Part shown: piece by piece, positions 1 to 11,699 of the stretch
Layout of the letters: every line of letters starts with the position of its first letter
How positions within the stretch are numbered: the stretch's first letter is position 1
NCBI GenBank assembly: GCA_045837725.1
Contig: JBEWZL010000157.1
Location: 1-64,000, forward strand
Length of the DNA stretch: 64,000 nt
Origin: Vermamoeba vermiformis
Taxonomy: Eukaryota > Tubulinea > Echinamoebida
Direction of reading: 5' to 3'
The notes under the pieces: model-generated
What the model saw: the letters and a program-made list of their open reading frames with translations, nothing else
Database searches by the model: none
What the model was told of the DNA's origin: nothing
Translations under genes and position numbers: made by a program

Positions 1-63
1 CATAGCTAATAAATTTTGTTTAATTTGCGGATATTAGACTAACATATCGAGTGTAAATCCAAA

Positions 64-639
64 TTAATATTTTATTATGTAATTTAAAGTCAAGAATGGT
101 TGCATGATCGGATGAGGCTGCGAACCACCAGCATTAGCGGTGTTCGTAACAAAAGGTCCAGGATTGGCTGGTCCATTCGGCCAGACCCATTCGTGATTTC
201 CACCGCCAGGCAACTGATTGTTCATCAACCATAGTGATCCTGTTGTCCCTGGCGAGGGCAATCGCATGTTCAATTGAGGGAGATTCAAAGTGTGATTGTG
301 TGCAGGGAGCTGATCCACAGTTAAAGTATGCGACTCGGATCCACCTTTCGTGCCCAACGTGCGGTTAGTTAATCCAGCGCCTTGGCCCGTTCCAATAATT
401 ACTCTTCCTCGCAGATCTGGTACGTGAGGTGCTTGTGTTCCTGGAGGCGAATATCGTGAACCAAGTATTTGAGCTAGCGTGGCGTATTCAGGATGATTGA
501 CCAAATCAAGTGCTGAGCCGTCGCAAAAAAGCCAACCCCGGGGACAAGTAGTGCCGGCAAAGGGGCAAATAGTACTCTCGGGGATCAGTTGGTTAATTTG
601 TTGTTGAAGGTTTGTTAATGTCGGAGGAGTGTCGCTCAT
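64..639 (-). CDS. Phage tail-collar domain protein (MdpB-like)
   Basis: Single-exon gene of 191 residues. Residues about 20-75 match the phage Tail_Collar family: PRGWLFCDGSAL, then PDLRGRVIIGTGQG, followed by the LPAHNHTL segment and a C-terminal QPFLTLNYIIKY typical of bacterial microcystin-dependent protein (MdpB) relatives. The His-rich PAHNH motif and the final QP(H/F) block are kept, so it looks whole. No signal peptide is obvious. In bacteria and phages such proteins form trimeric fibre or adhesin tips; the role in a eukaryote is unknown. It has no introns, unlike most neighbours, which fits horizontal gain (inference). It is divergently arranged with the next gene, and the shared upstream region holds a CACGTG box near 703. 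Confidence 0.85.
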   Translation of the reverse strand: MSDTPPTLTNLQQQINQLIPESTICPFAGTTCPRGWLFCDGSALDLVNHPEYATLAQILGSRYSPPGTQAPHVPDLRGRVIIGTGQGAGLTNRTLGTKGGSESHTLTVDQLPAHNHTLNLPQLNMRLPSPGTTGSLWLMNNQLPGGGNHEWVWPNGPANPGPFVTNTANAGGSQPHPIMQPFLTLNYIIKY

Positions 640-867
640 GTTGGCAGTTTGATTGAGAATGAGTTATAGCTTCGCTCCTATTTTATATTTTCGATTCTTA
701 GCCACGTGACATGACTTTTCAACTAACTTTCACCCTCGTACTTTGGTCAATTCTTTTTCAAACAGAATACATTTGTTTATTCTTTCAGTCCATGGACTGG
801 TGTAAATTAAAACTTTTCGCTTCAACCATTATTAAACGTTTTTGTATTTACCGCACCAAATTTTACT

Positions 868-1629
868 ATGTTAGCTCTTGCAGGATATCTTCTTGGATCC
901 GGCGTTTCAAAAGCCGGGACTGTTCTCGGGGACAGTATAGTAACAGCCTCGAAGAATGTAGGTTCCGACGTCAGATACGCAGCAGATAGTGTAGGCACCA
1001 AAGCAGCAGAAGGAATGATCAATTCGTCAAAAATTTTAGCCGAAGCAGGACTCAAGGCGACAGATCTCGCAACAAAACAGATCGTACTGGCAATGCTTCA
1101 ATCAGTCGCCGATTTGGGAGACAGAGCTGATCAAATTGTATCAAAATTTGGAGAAGGCAATCTCTTGGCTATTACGCACTTCACCCAAGAATTGGATCGG
1201 ATCTCGCGAGACAGAATGGCCGACATCCACTCAGAATTGAAAAATGCTTTGGATATTCTTAAGAATGAGTCTGCAGAGTGGAGGAATACAGCACAGCAAT
1301 TGCAAGGCACAATTATCACTGCTTCTTTAGGACACGCAGCATTGATTGGCTTCTCTGTCTTAATTTCAGCAGTAGTCCACGCCTTATTAACGAATGACAG
1401 TGCGCCAGCGAAATTTTCAGCATTTTCGCAGTACTTTGGTCAGCTTTTGCTTGGCGCTGTGCCTGTATTCCTCACATTCAAGGTCTTCAAGTACATGTAT
1501 GGTGGATTTGCTCGAGCGAAGGCGGATGCAGACTTGCAATCCCTCCAAATGATGATGATTAGTGCTCAGTTGACTACAGTTCAAGCTCGAGTAGAATCTT
1601 TGGAACAAGAATTACGGCGCATTATGTAA
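868..1629 (+). CDS. Hypothetical two-helix membrane protein
   Basis: Intronless ORF of 253 residues; family not recognised. The first ~130 residues are amphipathic and Ala/Lys/Asp rich with repeated ADS, KAAE and KATD patterns, suggesting long helices. Two hydrophobic segments follow: about residues 150-175 (LGHAALIGFSVLISAVVHAL) and 190-210 (FGQLLLGAVPVFLTFKVFKY). The last ~35 residues (QLTTVQARVESLEQELRRIM) look like a coiled coil. The overall shape resembles a hairpin membrane-bending or organelle-associated protein, but this is inference. Its 3' end converges on the P-type ATPase gene with about 55 bases between stops. Confidence 0.7.
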   Translation: MLALAGYLLGSGVSKAGTVLGDSIVTASKNVGSDVRYAADSVGTKAAEGMINSSKILAEAGLKATDLATKQIVLAMLQSVADLGDRADQIVSKFGEGNLLAITHFTQELDRISRDRMADIHSELKNALDILKNESAEWRNTAQQLQGTIITASLGHAALIGFSVLISAVVHALLTNDSAPAKFSAFSQYFGQLLLGAVPVFLTFKVFKYMYGGFARAKADADLQSLQMMMISAQLTTVQARVESLEQELRRIM

Positions 1630-1684
1630 ATAGTAAAAAAAATAATAAAAATTGAAAATTTACTCACATCTCTAGTAACAATAT

Positions 1685-4600
1685 TTACACGTCTTCGTAA
1701 AAGATTGAAGGCTTCTTTTTCTTGCCCAACAATCTGGCCCGCAATCTCAAACAGGCCTTGATGAGCTCCATCACCGCAGTGTGCACAATCATCGAAGCAA
1801 TGACTGCAAGCCAATCGTAGCCGTTTAATGGATACAATTCAATTAAATCATTGAATCCAGGCACGTAGATTGACAACACGAGCAATGTCGTCGATAAAAA
1901 GAACGCGCCGATCAGCCATCTGTTGCCGATCAGACCCGTCACGAATATCGATTGCGTTTGAGATCGCGATAAGAACGAGTGCCACAACTGCGTCATTGTC
2001 AGCACGGTGAAGGTCGTTGATCGGGCGTGACGCACGTCATAGCCAAAGTACGTGGTTGTCACGAGCAACACGCCCAAGGCCAGACCTGCCATGGACAGGC
2101 CTTGTGCCACTAATACTAGCGCCGATCTCACCGTGAAAATGCCTTGTTTGGGATTTCTAAGAATGAATTAGCAAATATTTTTCACGGAAGGTGTTTTGTA
2201 GGCTTACCTCGGTTTGCGAGCCATGACATCTTTCTCACTCGGATCAATACCCAACGACATTGCCGGAGGAATATCAGCTGTATTATTATATAAGGTCTCG
2301 GGTACTTATTAATGAAATAGATTTGACTCACCAATGATATTTGCCCAGAGAATTTGAATGGGTGCAAAGGGCACTGGCGCAGCGATGATGACCGCAAGCA
2401 ACATGACGAAGATTTCAGCAGCATTGCACGACAAGAGATACAAAATGAACTTCTTAATGTTGTCGTAGATTCTACGGCCTTCTTGCACGGCATAAGCGAT
2501 GGTCTTAAAGTTGTCGTCGGCCAGTACAATGCTCGCTGACTGCTTCGTAATGTCAGTGCCTGTGATGCCCATGGCAACACCGCAGTCAGCTCGCTTAATG
2601 GCCGGTGCATCATTTACGCCGTCGCCAGTCATCGACACGACCTCATTACGACTCTGCAAGGCTTCAACAATTTGCAACTTGTTGTCAGGTGACACGCGAG
2701 CAAAGACAGTCGGGAACGGGTCCAATGTCTTCAGTTCGCCGGTAGATGTCAACATGTCAATCTGATCGCCTGTCAGCACCGTGGAGTGTTCACTGGCCAG
2801 GCCTAACTTGATTGCAATCGCTTTGGCTGTTGAAGGATGATCGCCAGTGATCATGCAGACACGAATACCTGCTCCTTGACACTACAAGTATCTGGGTTAG
2901 AAGTGTTCTTTTGACTAATCTTTGACCAGGACTTACGCGTGCAATGACTTTAGCGACTTCTTTTCTAGGCGAGTCCATGAGACCAATCAGGCCGACAAAG
3001 TTCAACTGATCTTCGACTTGATTGATGTCCTTAAAGTCGTCGTCGTGCTTCTCGTTGAGGTTAAATGACTTGTACCCAAAAGCAAGAATTCTGAGTCCAT
3101 GTGCGGCCATCTTTGCTGCTTGTTTCTCGACCTTTTCAATCTTATCTTCGAGCGGCTTTTCTTGGCCCTTGGAATGATAGTGCGTGCATTTCTTCAACAA
3201 CGATTCCGGCGCACCTTTAGCGAAACAATAGTACTTGTCGTTGTTCTTATATACGACACTCATTCGCTTTCTTTCGGAGTCAAATGCGAACTCGTTCACG
3301 AACGTGAAACCTTGCTCTTGCGTGAACTTTTCCTTGCCCAGCCCAACTTTGATTGCCGCCAAGTGCAATGCGATTTCTACAAGACACTTAGCCTTGATAT
3401 ATTATATTAATATGGCTTTAAAGTACCTGTGGGGTCGCCAGTCATGGCCACAACGCCGTTGTCATCTTCCATCCAGCCAGTATTGTTGCACAATGCAGCG
3501 CCCATGAGCAACAGCTGCAAGTACTCAGGCACATTGACACGCGTGATCTCGACCTTGTCACCGTTCTTCAAGGTCCGCGTGATCTTGCTCGAGGTGTCGG
3601 TGTGGTCCATTGATCGGCCTTTGATGCGGTACTCGTGGCCTCCGACCCAGATCTTCGTCGCTCTCATTTTACCTTCCGTAAGCGTGCCGGTCTGTAATCA
3701 CAGTAAATCAATAATTCTCAGAATGTTACTGGTAAGACGCACCTTGTCCGAGCAAATAGTCGTGATGCTGCCCAATGTCTCAACAGCGTGCAATTTTCTC
3801 ACGACAACGTTGTGCTTGGCCATGCGCGAGACACCAATGGCCATGGTGACAGTAGTGACAGCGACGAGGCCTTCAGGAATGACTGACACCGCGAGACTGA
3901 TGCCGACACGCAGCATGTCGAGCCAGTAGTTGCCACGAGCAAAGCCGATCACCACGATCAACACGCACAAGACTACAGAGACTATTACGAGCCACAAGCC
4001 GAGTCGCGTGAGTCTCTTTTGCAGCGGAGTTCGTGGTGTCTTGGCTTTGGACAAGCGCAGCGAGATTTTGCCCATCTCAGTGTGCTCGGCTGTGGCGACC
4101 ACTATACCTTTGCCGCGACCTTTCACGACCATAGTAGACATGTAGCCCATGTTGAATCTATGAGGACGTTAATACTGGGTCAATTTGAGTTGGTTGTGGG
4201 TCGTACCTGTCACCAATAGGAAGTCGCTTGGTAGTGATTTGCTTCGTGCTTTTTTCGACGGCCGTAGACTCGCCTGTCAAAATTGATTCCACTACTTGCA
4301 AGTTAACGGCCTCACCTAAAGATATGCGTTAGTATTATGGTATTAGGGAGCTACTATTCACGTACATAGTCTGAGATCTGCTGGTACTTGCGCGCCTTCA
4401 TCGAGCAGTACTATATCGCCAGGCACTAACTCCGCAGCGACGATAATAGACACTTCGCCATCTCTCAATACCTTAGCTACCATATACTTCGTTAGACATG
4501 CCATTTCCAACGAAATTTCCTTACCTTGAGGCACATCCAGCTTGAGCAAAGAGTTCAAAGCTTTCTCGGCTCTATACTCTTGGGTAAAGCCAATGATGAC

Positions 4601-5737
4601 GTTGATTATAATGACTGTAGCAAGGGCTACCGTAGCTTTGTAATCTCCAATGCCTGCACTAGCTGCAGCGGCCGCAGCCAAAATGATAATCATCAGATCT
4701 TTGACTTGGTTCCATAAAATTTTCTTTAGAACAATTAGTAATGCTTCACGTAACACTTTCATGCCATTCTTACCCAAATGCTCTTTGGTTTTGCACGAGG
4801 AAGTAGATTTGATCCGTACTTCTCGCGTCGGGCAGGAATTTCAGACTCAGCCAGGCCCTTCTCAATAGACGTCTTGAATATGTTGACCGCAGTATCAACA
4901 TCTACATCATAGTAGGTCGCTGGAGGAAGAGTTAGTTACCTTTTCGGATCCAGTACGCGATCATTCAAGTTACTTACGAGCAGCTTGGATCAGCTTTTGA
5001 TCTTCCTCCGACATGTTCGGTAGTATGACGCTATTCTCAATGATCGACTTCATGTCTTTGAGCTTCTTTTCGACGTCGTTTACATCGTTAGGAATGAAGT
5101 TCTTCAGCTTGGAGTACTTAGAGAAGGATTGCTGAATGAAATAGACGAATTTTAGGGCCACTAATGAGTGTTCCTCGCCCATGTCGAGAACGTGCTTTTG
5201 AAGCTTCATTTGGCGCAGTTCTCCGACATTCTTCGACTCGATCGCAGTTCTGATCTCTTCGACTACGAAATTGAATCACGATTAGCATAGCGGCCAGAGA
5301 TTCTTTTGGTTAAATTTAGCTCAAATTGAAAGTTTGAAATTTCTAATCATTTCTTGTTTAATCGAAAATAAGCCGGATGTGGGCCGCATACCTTTTTGAG
5401 CGTATTCAAAGAGAACTACAAGGGCCAATTGCGAGTCTTGATTGAGCTGTCCTTTGACCTTGCTCTCGCGTTTGCCAATAGCTCGAATCAATACATCTAC
5501 AAGCGCGGATGCAGTCTGCGCATCAACACGTTCGATGCCGCTGTTGTGGATCAGCCAATTGCGTAGATTGGATAACGAACTGCGGGAGACATTTTCCGAT
5601 AGTGCTAATACTAATTGTTGAAACTGGCTAGCTTTGGTTTCTTTTTGCTCTTCGACCAGAAGAGAGAAGCTTTTTCGATCCGGTGTAGGAGATCCGATGC
5701 CGCGTCTTTTAGAAGAGGTAGGTGACCGAATGTCCAT
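1685..5737 (-). CDS. Type II P-type cation ATPase (probably Ca2+ pump)
   Basis: Eleven exons read by eye. The core has every P-type hallmark: TGES in the actuator domain, PEGL in M4, the phosphorylation motif CSDKTGTLT (split by an intron after CSDK at 3743), KGAPE in the nucleotide domain, and TGDGVNDAPA in the hinge. M5 carries CNAAE and M6 LWANIIAD, so the M4 Glu, M5 Asn/Glu and M6 Asn/Asp that bind Ca2+ in SERCA are present, while the SERCA M6 Thr is Ala. This favours a Ca2+ (or Ca2+/Mn2+) pump, though an ENA-like ion preference cannot be excluded. The N-terminus has ~210 extra residues before the canonical cation ATPase N domain (DTAVNIF...GLAESE). No calmodulin-binding tail is evident. 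I chose the ATG at 5737 (MDIRSP); an in-frame ATG at 5860 would add 41 residues. One intron (3393-3426) is only 34 nt. Confidence 0.9.
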
Positions 5738-6174
5738 CCAATAGCAAAAGGTGTTGTTATTGTCAATAATAAACAAAACTGGACAGCCTTTTTGGTTTTT
5801 ATAGCCGATCGCGCGAACATCGCACGTGCTTGAGTGTAAAACTCGTTGAAGATTCGGCATTTACTCACCAAACCATATGATACGACGTTTGAGAGTAATT
5901 ATAAGCTTACTTATCGCTTGGACAAAAAAAATGGAATGCAAATCCGGTGTTTGGAAAACATCGAGAAAACTCGCCTTTCATAAGCGAATATAATAATTAT
6001 GAGATGAAATTATCGTTATTGTAGTGAATTAGCACGATATTTATGCATATTATTAAGCTAAAGTGTTATTTATTATCACACGGTGCGGATCGATAAAGCT
6101 AATCCGCATTAAAATTTGCTTGAGAAATCAGTGCATTATTAAGCAAATATACTATTGTATCATATGCATTATAA
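5738..6174. other. Intergenic gap between ATPase and copper chaperone
   Basis: AT-rich spacer of 437 bases. It should hold the ATPase promoter and the 3' end of the copper-chaperone transcript. I see no further ORF, RNA gene or repeat in it. Confidence 0.5.
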
Positions 6175-6693
6175 TTAAGCGACTAAGCTGACCTTCTTGC
6201 CAGTCTTTTGAATAGCAGCCAACATAACGTCGCTGGGCGCAGTACCAGTCACGAAAACTTTTTGCTTCTCGAGGTCAGTCTTAACATCGGCAACGCCTAT
6301 AATATTATCATTACTATAAATACAATGACGGAGTTGTTATAGGCCGTTTGTTTCGAAAATGACGTCAAAATATACGAAAATGATAATCTTGCAATTAAGC
6401 GAGTAATTCTGGTTAAAAATAATTATATTATTTCGTACATAATTTTACAATTAATGTCATAATAAAAATAATGATAATACCCCGAGTAAATATTGCGGGT
6501 TGGAATCTTACCTTCAACTTTCTTAAGCGCACCAGTGACGACTTTAGCGCAGCCACCGCAGCTCATTTCAACATTAAATTCGGTTTCCTATAATAAATAA
6601 ACGTTTATTACGTTGAATTGCAGATCAACCAAATAGGTTCGTTGATCGATGGTAATAAAATTAGATTATAGTTATACGTACTTTGCTAGCCAT
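6175..6693 (-). CDS. ATX1/ATOX1-type copper chaperone
   Basis: A small three-exon gene of about 68 residues. Exon 1 (6693-6682) encodes only MASK. Exon 2 (6587-6512) carries the metal-binding loop MSCGGC followed by AKVVTGALKKVEG. Exon 3 (6296-6175) gives VADVKTDLEKQKVFVTG and ends TGKKVSLVA. The M-x-C-x-x-C motif, the ~70-residue length and the Lys (KTGKK) near loop 5 are diagnostic of ATX1/ATOX1, which carries Cu(I) from uptake to secretory-pathway Cu-ATPases. The introns are about 94 and 215 nt. It is easily missed because each exon is very short. A CACGTG box lies just upstream near 6760. Confidence 0.88.
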
Positions 6694-6999
6694 GTTGCTT
6701 ATGTTTTTCTTATTGAGTTTGAATTGAAACAATTTGAACTCGTGGCTTTTTATGTCCGTCGACACGTGGCGGTCGCCGCCAAAGATTTTGTTTATATTCC
6801 GCCTTGGGGTTAGCGGCGCAAGGTCTCAGATTATAGTCGTAATTTTCGTGACGTCATCAACATTCGAGTTCAAGCCAGAGATCATCAAAATAATAGCTTA
6901 AAACCTGCTTTACGTACTGTACTAAGTCTCTTGCTTTTATGTTCTAAAGATAAGGCTATTTATTACAATCGCTAGTACTTTCAACTAATCAGATCCACT
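6694..6999. other. Intergenic gap upstream of copper chaperone
   Basis: 306 bases. It holds the putative promoter of the copper chaperone, including GACACGTGG near 6758, and the 3' end of the amylase transcript. No further gene is visible. Confidence 0.45.
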
Positions 7000-9673
7000 T
7001 CACTTGGAAGGCAGGAACACTTTGCTTTCACCGTTGTCGAGGAACACTTGGAATTGGTTGTTAGCCACGACAACGCAGTCTGAAGGATAGAACCTAATAC
7101 AATATTAGTCTTAATAAATGCATACATATTAATCTATGCATAGAACTTACAAATTGCACAACTTTTGACCGTTCTTGTACGGATGGTACGTGATCGTGCG
7201 AATAACTTGAGGACCGTTTTGACCAACGTTAGTTACAGCGACAAAGTACTGGCCACGAGTATAGGCGTAGAAATAATCATCGGCGTAGCGTTGTACTTGG
7301 TCGTAGTTCCATAATTGGGCTTGTTTTCTGAAAATCAAAATTAGATTCCGATCTCGTCGTACTAAATTTTGAATTGCTTACCTGAAAGCAACAAGAGTCT
7401 TAATATGAGTATAGAGGCCAGTATTAGTGTTGTATCCGCTAGTCCAAAGAGGCTCTCGATTGTTCGGGTCGTTTCCACCAGCATAGCCTTGTTCGGTGCC
7501 GTAGTAAATAATAGGAATGCCAATAGCAGTAATAACGTAGGTCAAAGCGTTCTTGTAAGCCACGTGATCAGGGTTAGAGTTCAAGAATCGTTGGTGATCG
7601 TGATTATCGATGAAGGTGCCTAAGACGGACAGATCCGCAAAAGCAGCTTTGTATGAAGCCAAAACACCTTCTAATTGATGGAAAGAATTCTTATAAGCAA
7701 AGCAGCCCATGAGAGTGAAGTAGAGCGGGTAACTGAGCACTGAATCCAAGGGGCCTTGGTAGCTAGCCACGTAGTTGACGTCGCCGTTGTAGACTTCTCC
7801 AATAGCGAATACTCCAGCCTTTTGATTGAAGTCGTACCAGAATTTCTTGCTGTAATCAAATGGCGTATTAGTCAAGCTGAAATTTAAGAATTTTAATTTA
7901 TCCATCCAGATCCACCGTTACACGAGCTTAGACCGCTCGTTAACCGAATAATTGAATCGAATGTATTATTTTTGTCATAAAGACTATGTAAATAAGCCAT
8001 TTTCAGGCAATACTATAAGTAAGATCTGATTCTTCTTGGATACTTACGCGACTTCAGGGACGGTGTCGATACGAAGACCATCAAACTTGTATTGCGCTAC
8101 CAAATTAGAGATCCAGTTGTACAAGAAGCTAGCGACAATTGGGTTGGTTTGATTCAGATCGGGCAAGCCAGACAATCGACAAAGCTCTACTTGTTGCTGA
8201 TTATTGAAGTCTTGAATTTGGCAGCCATTCGGACAATTGTTGCAATCATGATAGTAGCTCTGTTGATTAAACGGCACAATGCTAGAGTAATCATAGCCGA
8301 CTGGTCCCACGTGATTTCCGACCACATCCACCATAACCCAAACACCGTTATTGTGCGCTGTAGTCACCATGGAAGACAAATCGGAGCTAGATCCGAAATG
8401 GTCATTAACTTTGTTTAAATTGCGCATCCAATAGCCGTGATAGCCGCCAGGTGTGTTGTCCACAACTGGTGAGATCCAGATCGCATCGAAACCCATGCCA
8501 GTAATGTAATCAATATTGTTCGAAATGCCTGTATTAATAATAATTGTTAGTAACAGTATTGATAATAATAAAACTGATTGATTTGAAGCGACAGGAAAAT
8601 GCCTAATTTAGAAATATCGGCTACGACTTTGAGACCGACAGACTCGGCTGAGAATACAAAATTTGTGCTGCTAGAATATCATTTTGTAGTGCTCGTCAGT
8701 GCATAGAGCAACACGACTCGACTGAATTGAAAGAATGAATTGGCTGGTCAGAATGTCATTATTAAATGCTCGACATGACGCGCCGACTGATTGACTACCG
8801 AATTCAACAATGAAAATAGTACTATTGTGCATATATCATATATTATGAGGTAAGCTTTCAATAGGATCAAAGTGCTATAAATGAAGGAAATTGTAATGGT
8901 ATTATTTTCGTGGCCACGAACGTTTATACTCCATTTGTTCGAGTGTCATCTATTGTTTATCTCAGTTGTTCTATATTATTAATATAGTACTAATATGATT
9001 GACAATTGATAGGGATAGTACGCAGCGTAGGCGTCTTGTTCGTTCGAACATTCCAAACCGAGGTCTGAAAGTCAATCTCGCGTGTGAATTATGCGCATAT
9101 CTCAAGCATATGTCATAAGAAAAGTTCATATACGATTTACACCCATGAAATATGCTTCTGATGGCGCATGAAATAACGATCAAATTTTGGATCCGAGTTT
9201 AAATGGAATTTCGCAACCGCTAAAGATGAAAATATGATGGTTACGGGCTTACCCTTCCATGTTCCACCGCAATAAGTTGAAATATCAGCGCAAGGAGAGG
9301 TAGAACCGTCAGTTCGTGCAAATCTGTCAGTCAGAAGCTATTTAAAGGTCAGTATCTAGAACTCATATTTTTAACGTTAAGAATATTGACCTTTGCGTGT
9401 ATTATATATGAAAAAATATGATCATATTGAATTTGGAATTTTTGTTAATAAAATCGAATTATCTTTTGAACGGTCAATAATTGCAACATTAGAATTTGTT
9501 CTAAACAGGCTGCTTTAAGCATAATAGATTGCCGTTGAATAATTTACAATGCTCTTTAAACTTACTTGGTAAATTGTTTTTGATCTCCAAGCAGGCGAAG
9601 ATGCACCAGAGCACATCTGGGCTAAAAGCAAGAAGACAAAGCTCAAGCCAATAGTTTGCTTACACCGAGTCAT
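7000..9673 (-). CDS. Secreted alpha-amylase (GH13, Taka-amylase type)
   Basis: The product starts with a signal peptide (MTRCKQTIGLSFVFLLLAQM). It then follows fungal Taka-amylase order: LLTDRFARTDGS, YCGGTWKG, MGFDAIWISPV, YHGYW, the region-I motif DVVGNH, the nucleophile motif GLRIDTV, the acid/base motif IGEVYNG and the stabiliser motif FIDNHDH. All three catalytic acids (Asp, Glu, Asp) are present. It ends in a beta domain finishing NGESKVFLPSK. It cleaves internal alpha-1,4 links in starch or glycogen, outside the cell or in the phagosome. There are about six introns. One (8529-9252) is 724 nt, far longer than others here, and contains nothing recognisable. Three AGAANNTTCT elements precede the gene. 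Length (~470 aa) fits the family. Confidence 0.92.
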
Positions 9674-9985
9674 TGTCGTCGTCTTCGCAATTTAATTTGA
9701 AAATGGCTCAACCACGAAGCCAAAGATTTTTGTCTGTCTCAACAGAATTAGTTGATAGAAGTTTCTCCCGCGCCACCAATAATAGTACTGAACATCCTAA
9801 AATAGGAAATAGAACCTTCTCCTAAAGAACATCACGTTACCGCAGCAACTAGAATATTCTCCCGGCATCTTGAGCGTACTTTTTGTCGCGAGGTTCATTC
9901 TGCATCAATCACATTGCGCAATGCCTAGGCTCTTGAAAATTCAAGGAATATTTATTATAGGATGTAAAGCATCTTGTTTAGTTGT
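9674..9985 (-). promoter_or_regulatory. Amylase upstream region with three GAAnnTTC boxes
   Basis: The 312 bases between the amylase start and the protease stop contain AGAAGTTTCTCC (about 9757), AGAACCTTCTCC (9811) and AGAATATTCTCC (9851). All three share the palindromic core GAAnnTTC followed by TCC. GAAnnTTC is the heat-shock-factor core, but a different factor could read it. Position immediately upstream of amylase suggests control of that gene; this is inferred from spacing only. Confidence 0.4.
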
Positions 9986-11699
9986 TTACAGCTGAGGGCA
10001 AGAAGACAAAGGACCAAAGCCGACTTGCTGGTTGTTACGATCGAAGACAACGTGGTATCTGCGCATGAAAACATCGCCCAAAATAATGCCGAGGTTGGCT
10101 ATAAACAAATTTGTCGTTAGCTAGTGCCAAAGAAGGCTCACAAAAGTAAGCAGGTCTTCATTGAAATCCTGTTTGGATCGCAGTACGAATCTTGTTACAA
10201 AACTTACCAGTTTGAATACCAAGGCAGTAGTAACCAGGCTGACCAGCACCTTCCCACAAATAATCAATAGGAAGAATAGGCAAGTCACCAGCACCGTCGA
10301 GAGTGATAGTGATGTTGGGGTACATAGCAATATCCTTTTGCGTCATTTGGAAGCATTGATTGTCGAACAAAGTGTTACCAGGCTTTTCATCGCAAATGCC
10401 CTTGAGCTTGGTGGTAGGACAGTACGAGTAGAACAACTTCTTGATCGCATCCATCTCTTCTTGTTCAACGACCAAGAGGGTAGTACCAGAGTCAACAATG
10501 ACCTAAAAATAAATTATTATTATCATATTCATAATAACTGCAATCAGCTTACGTTATCAGTGTTAAGATCTGAAGCAGAAATACCCAAGGATGTGTTGCC
10601 AATCTTGATATCGTCGAGCCACACTAAATAGAAGTATATGATTAGTTTATGCATTATTGTACCATAGCCCACGAGCCTTACCAACAAACCAGTTCTGAGT
10701 TTGAATCGAAGTCCATTTGAAGCGAGGATCTTTGCTCCAATCAGTGCCCATGCCCAACACACCGCCGTCGTTGTAGAGGCACATTGAGAACGAATCGTAA
10801 AGGCTGTAATCCATCATGTAGTGGTACCACACTGAGTGACCGTTCCAGCCACTGAGCTCTTGGTAAGCAAAACCCCAGATACCATCAACACCAGTCTGGA
10901 ACGAATTGTTAGCCACGCGAACATGACAGATCGAGAAAATCCAATTTTTCGCAGGATAGTTTAAAGTCAATATTAGATATACTTACGGCTTCGAAATTAT
11001 CGAGGCCATCGACTTCAGTAATAACACCGATAGGAACAGCGCTTTGAGTCGGCCATCCGTTGATCGAAAAAATGTCGGTATCCAAATAGCCCTTAATAGA
11101 AGCGCCACCACCGTATTGATCTTCCCATGTGCAAGAGAATCCATCGCAGCTAAAAATCAAATGAGTTTAGTACCGCTAATTCAACTGATCTTTCTCGTGA
11201 ACTTTCGAAAGTTGGACGTACTTGCCGGAGTTCATGCAGAGGTACTGAGAGTCCGAGCAAGTCTGAGTAGCGTAGGTCGAGGACTTGGTATCATCGTATC
11301 TATTAACGCTCTTGCCGCAAGAAGTGCACGTAGCACCGTACACAACAAGATCCGTTGAACCTAAAAGAAAATAATCAGAAAAATTGTACCGATATCACCA
11401 AAATACCTCATATAATCAGTATTTAGTATTTACGTCCGTAATCAGACGACAATAATTTTTGTACTGCACGGAAACGTACCGGTATCGATCTGCAAGTACA
11501 AAGGCTGAGGAGGAGTGCCCAAACCAACCTTAGCGAAGAACTCTCCCCAATAAGTCATATTGCCGAGCAAAGGATAGTTCTTTCCGCCTTGAGCAGTCAA
11601 TTTATTCGTTTTTCTAGCAATGAGCGGGACGTTGATCTTAGCTTCGTAGAGCGCAGCGCTCACGAGCACCACTAATAGAACAACACTAATTAATTTCAT
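9986..11699 (-). CDS. Secreted pepsin-family aspartic protease
   Basis: A signal peptide (MKLISVVLLVVLVSAALYEA) is followed by a short propeptide region, then YWGEFFAKVGLGTPPQ and the first catalytic motif DTGSTD, whose codon for Gly is split by an intron. The second motif VIVDSGTT is intact, and the C-terminus GIILGDVFMRRYHVVFD...VGFGPLSSC matches peptidase family A1. Cysteines around residues 85-110 (CTSCGK and CSDSQYLC) add likely disulfides. Seven short introns or so interrupt the gene. It should act in the lysosome, phagosome or outside the cell. It lies in tandem with the secreted amylase on the same strand, consistent with a digestive role for both (inference). Confidence 0.92.

Noticed and set aside
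64-639. Tail-collar gene as the edge of an integrated phage or virus-like element
   Set aside because: No other phage gene, terminal repeat or integrase is nearby; a single domain gene is better read as a host-held transfer.
4358-4777. Reading frame MGKNGMKVLREA... as an ATPase start
   Set aside because: It begins with TTG and lies in an intron (4724-4773); splicing SIW to KILWNQVKDL restores the canonical P-type sequence.
8971-9183. ORF inside the long amylase intron
   Set aside because: It is bounded by good amylase splice sites and shows no domain.
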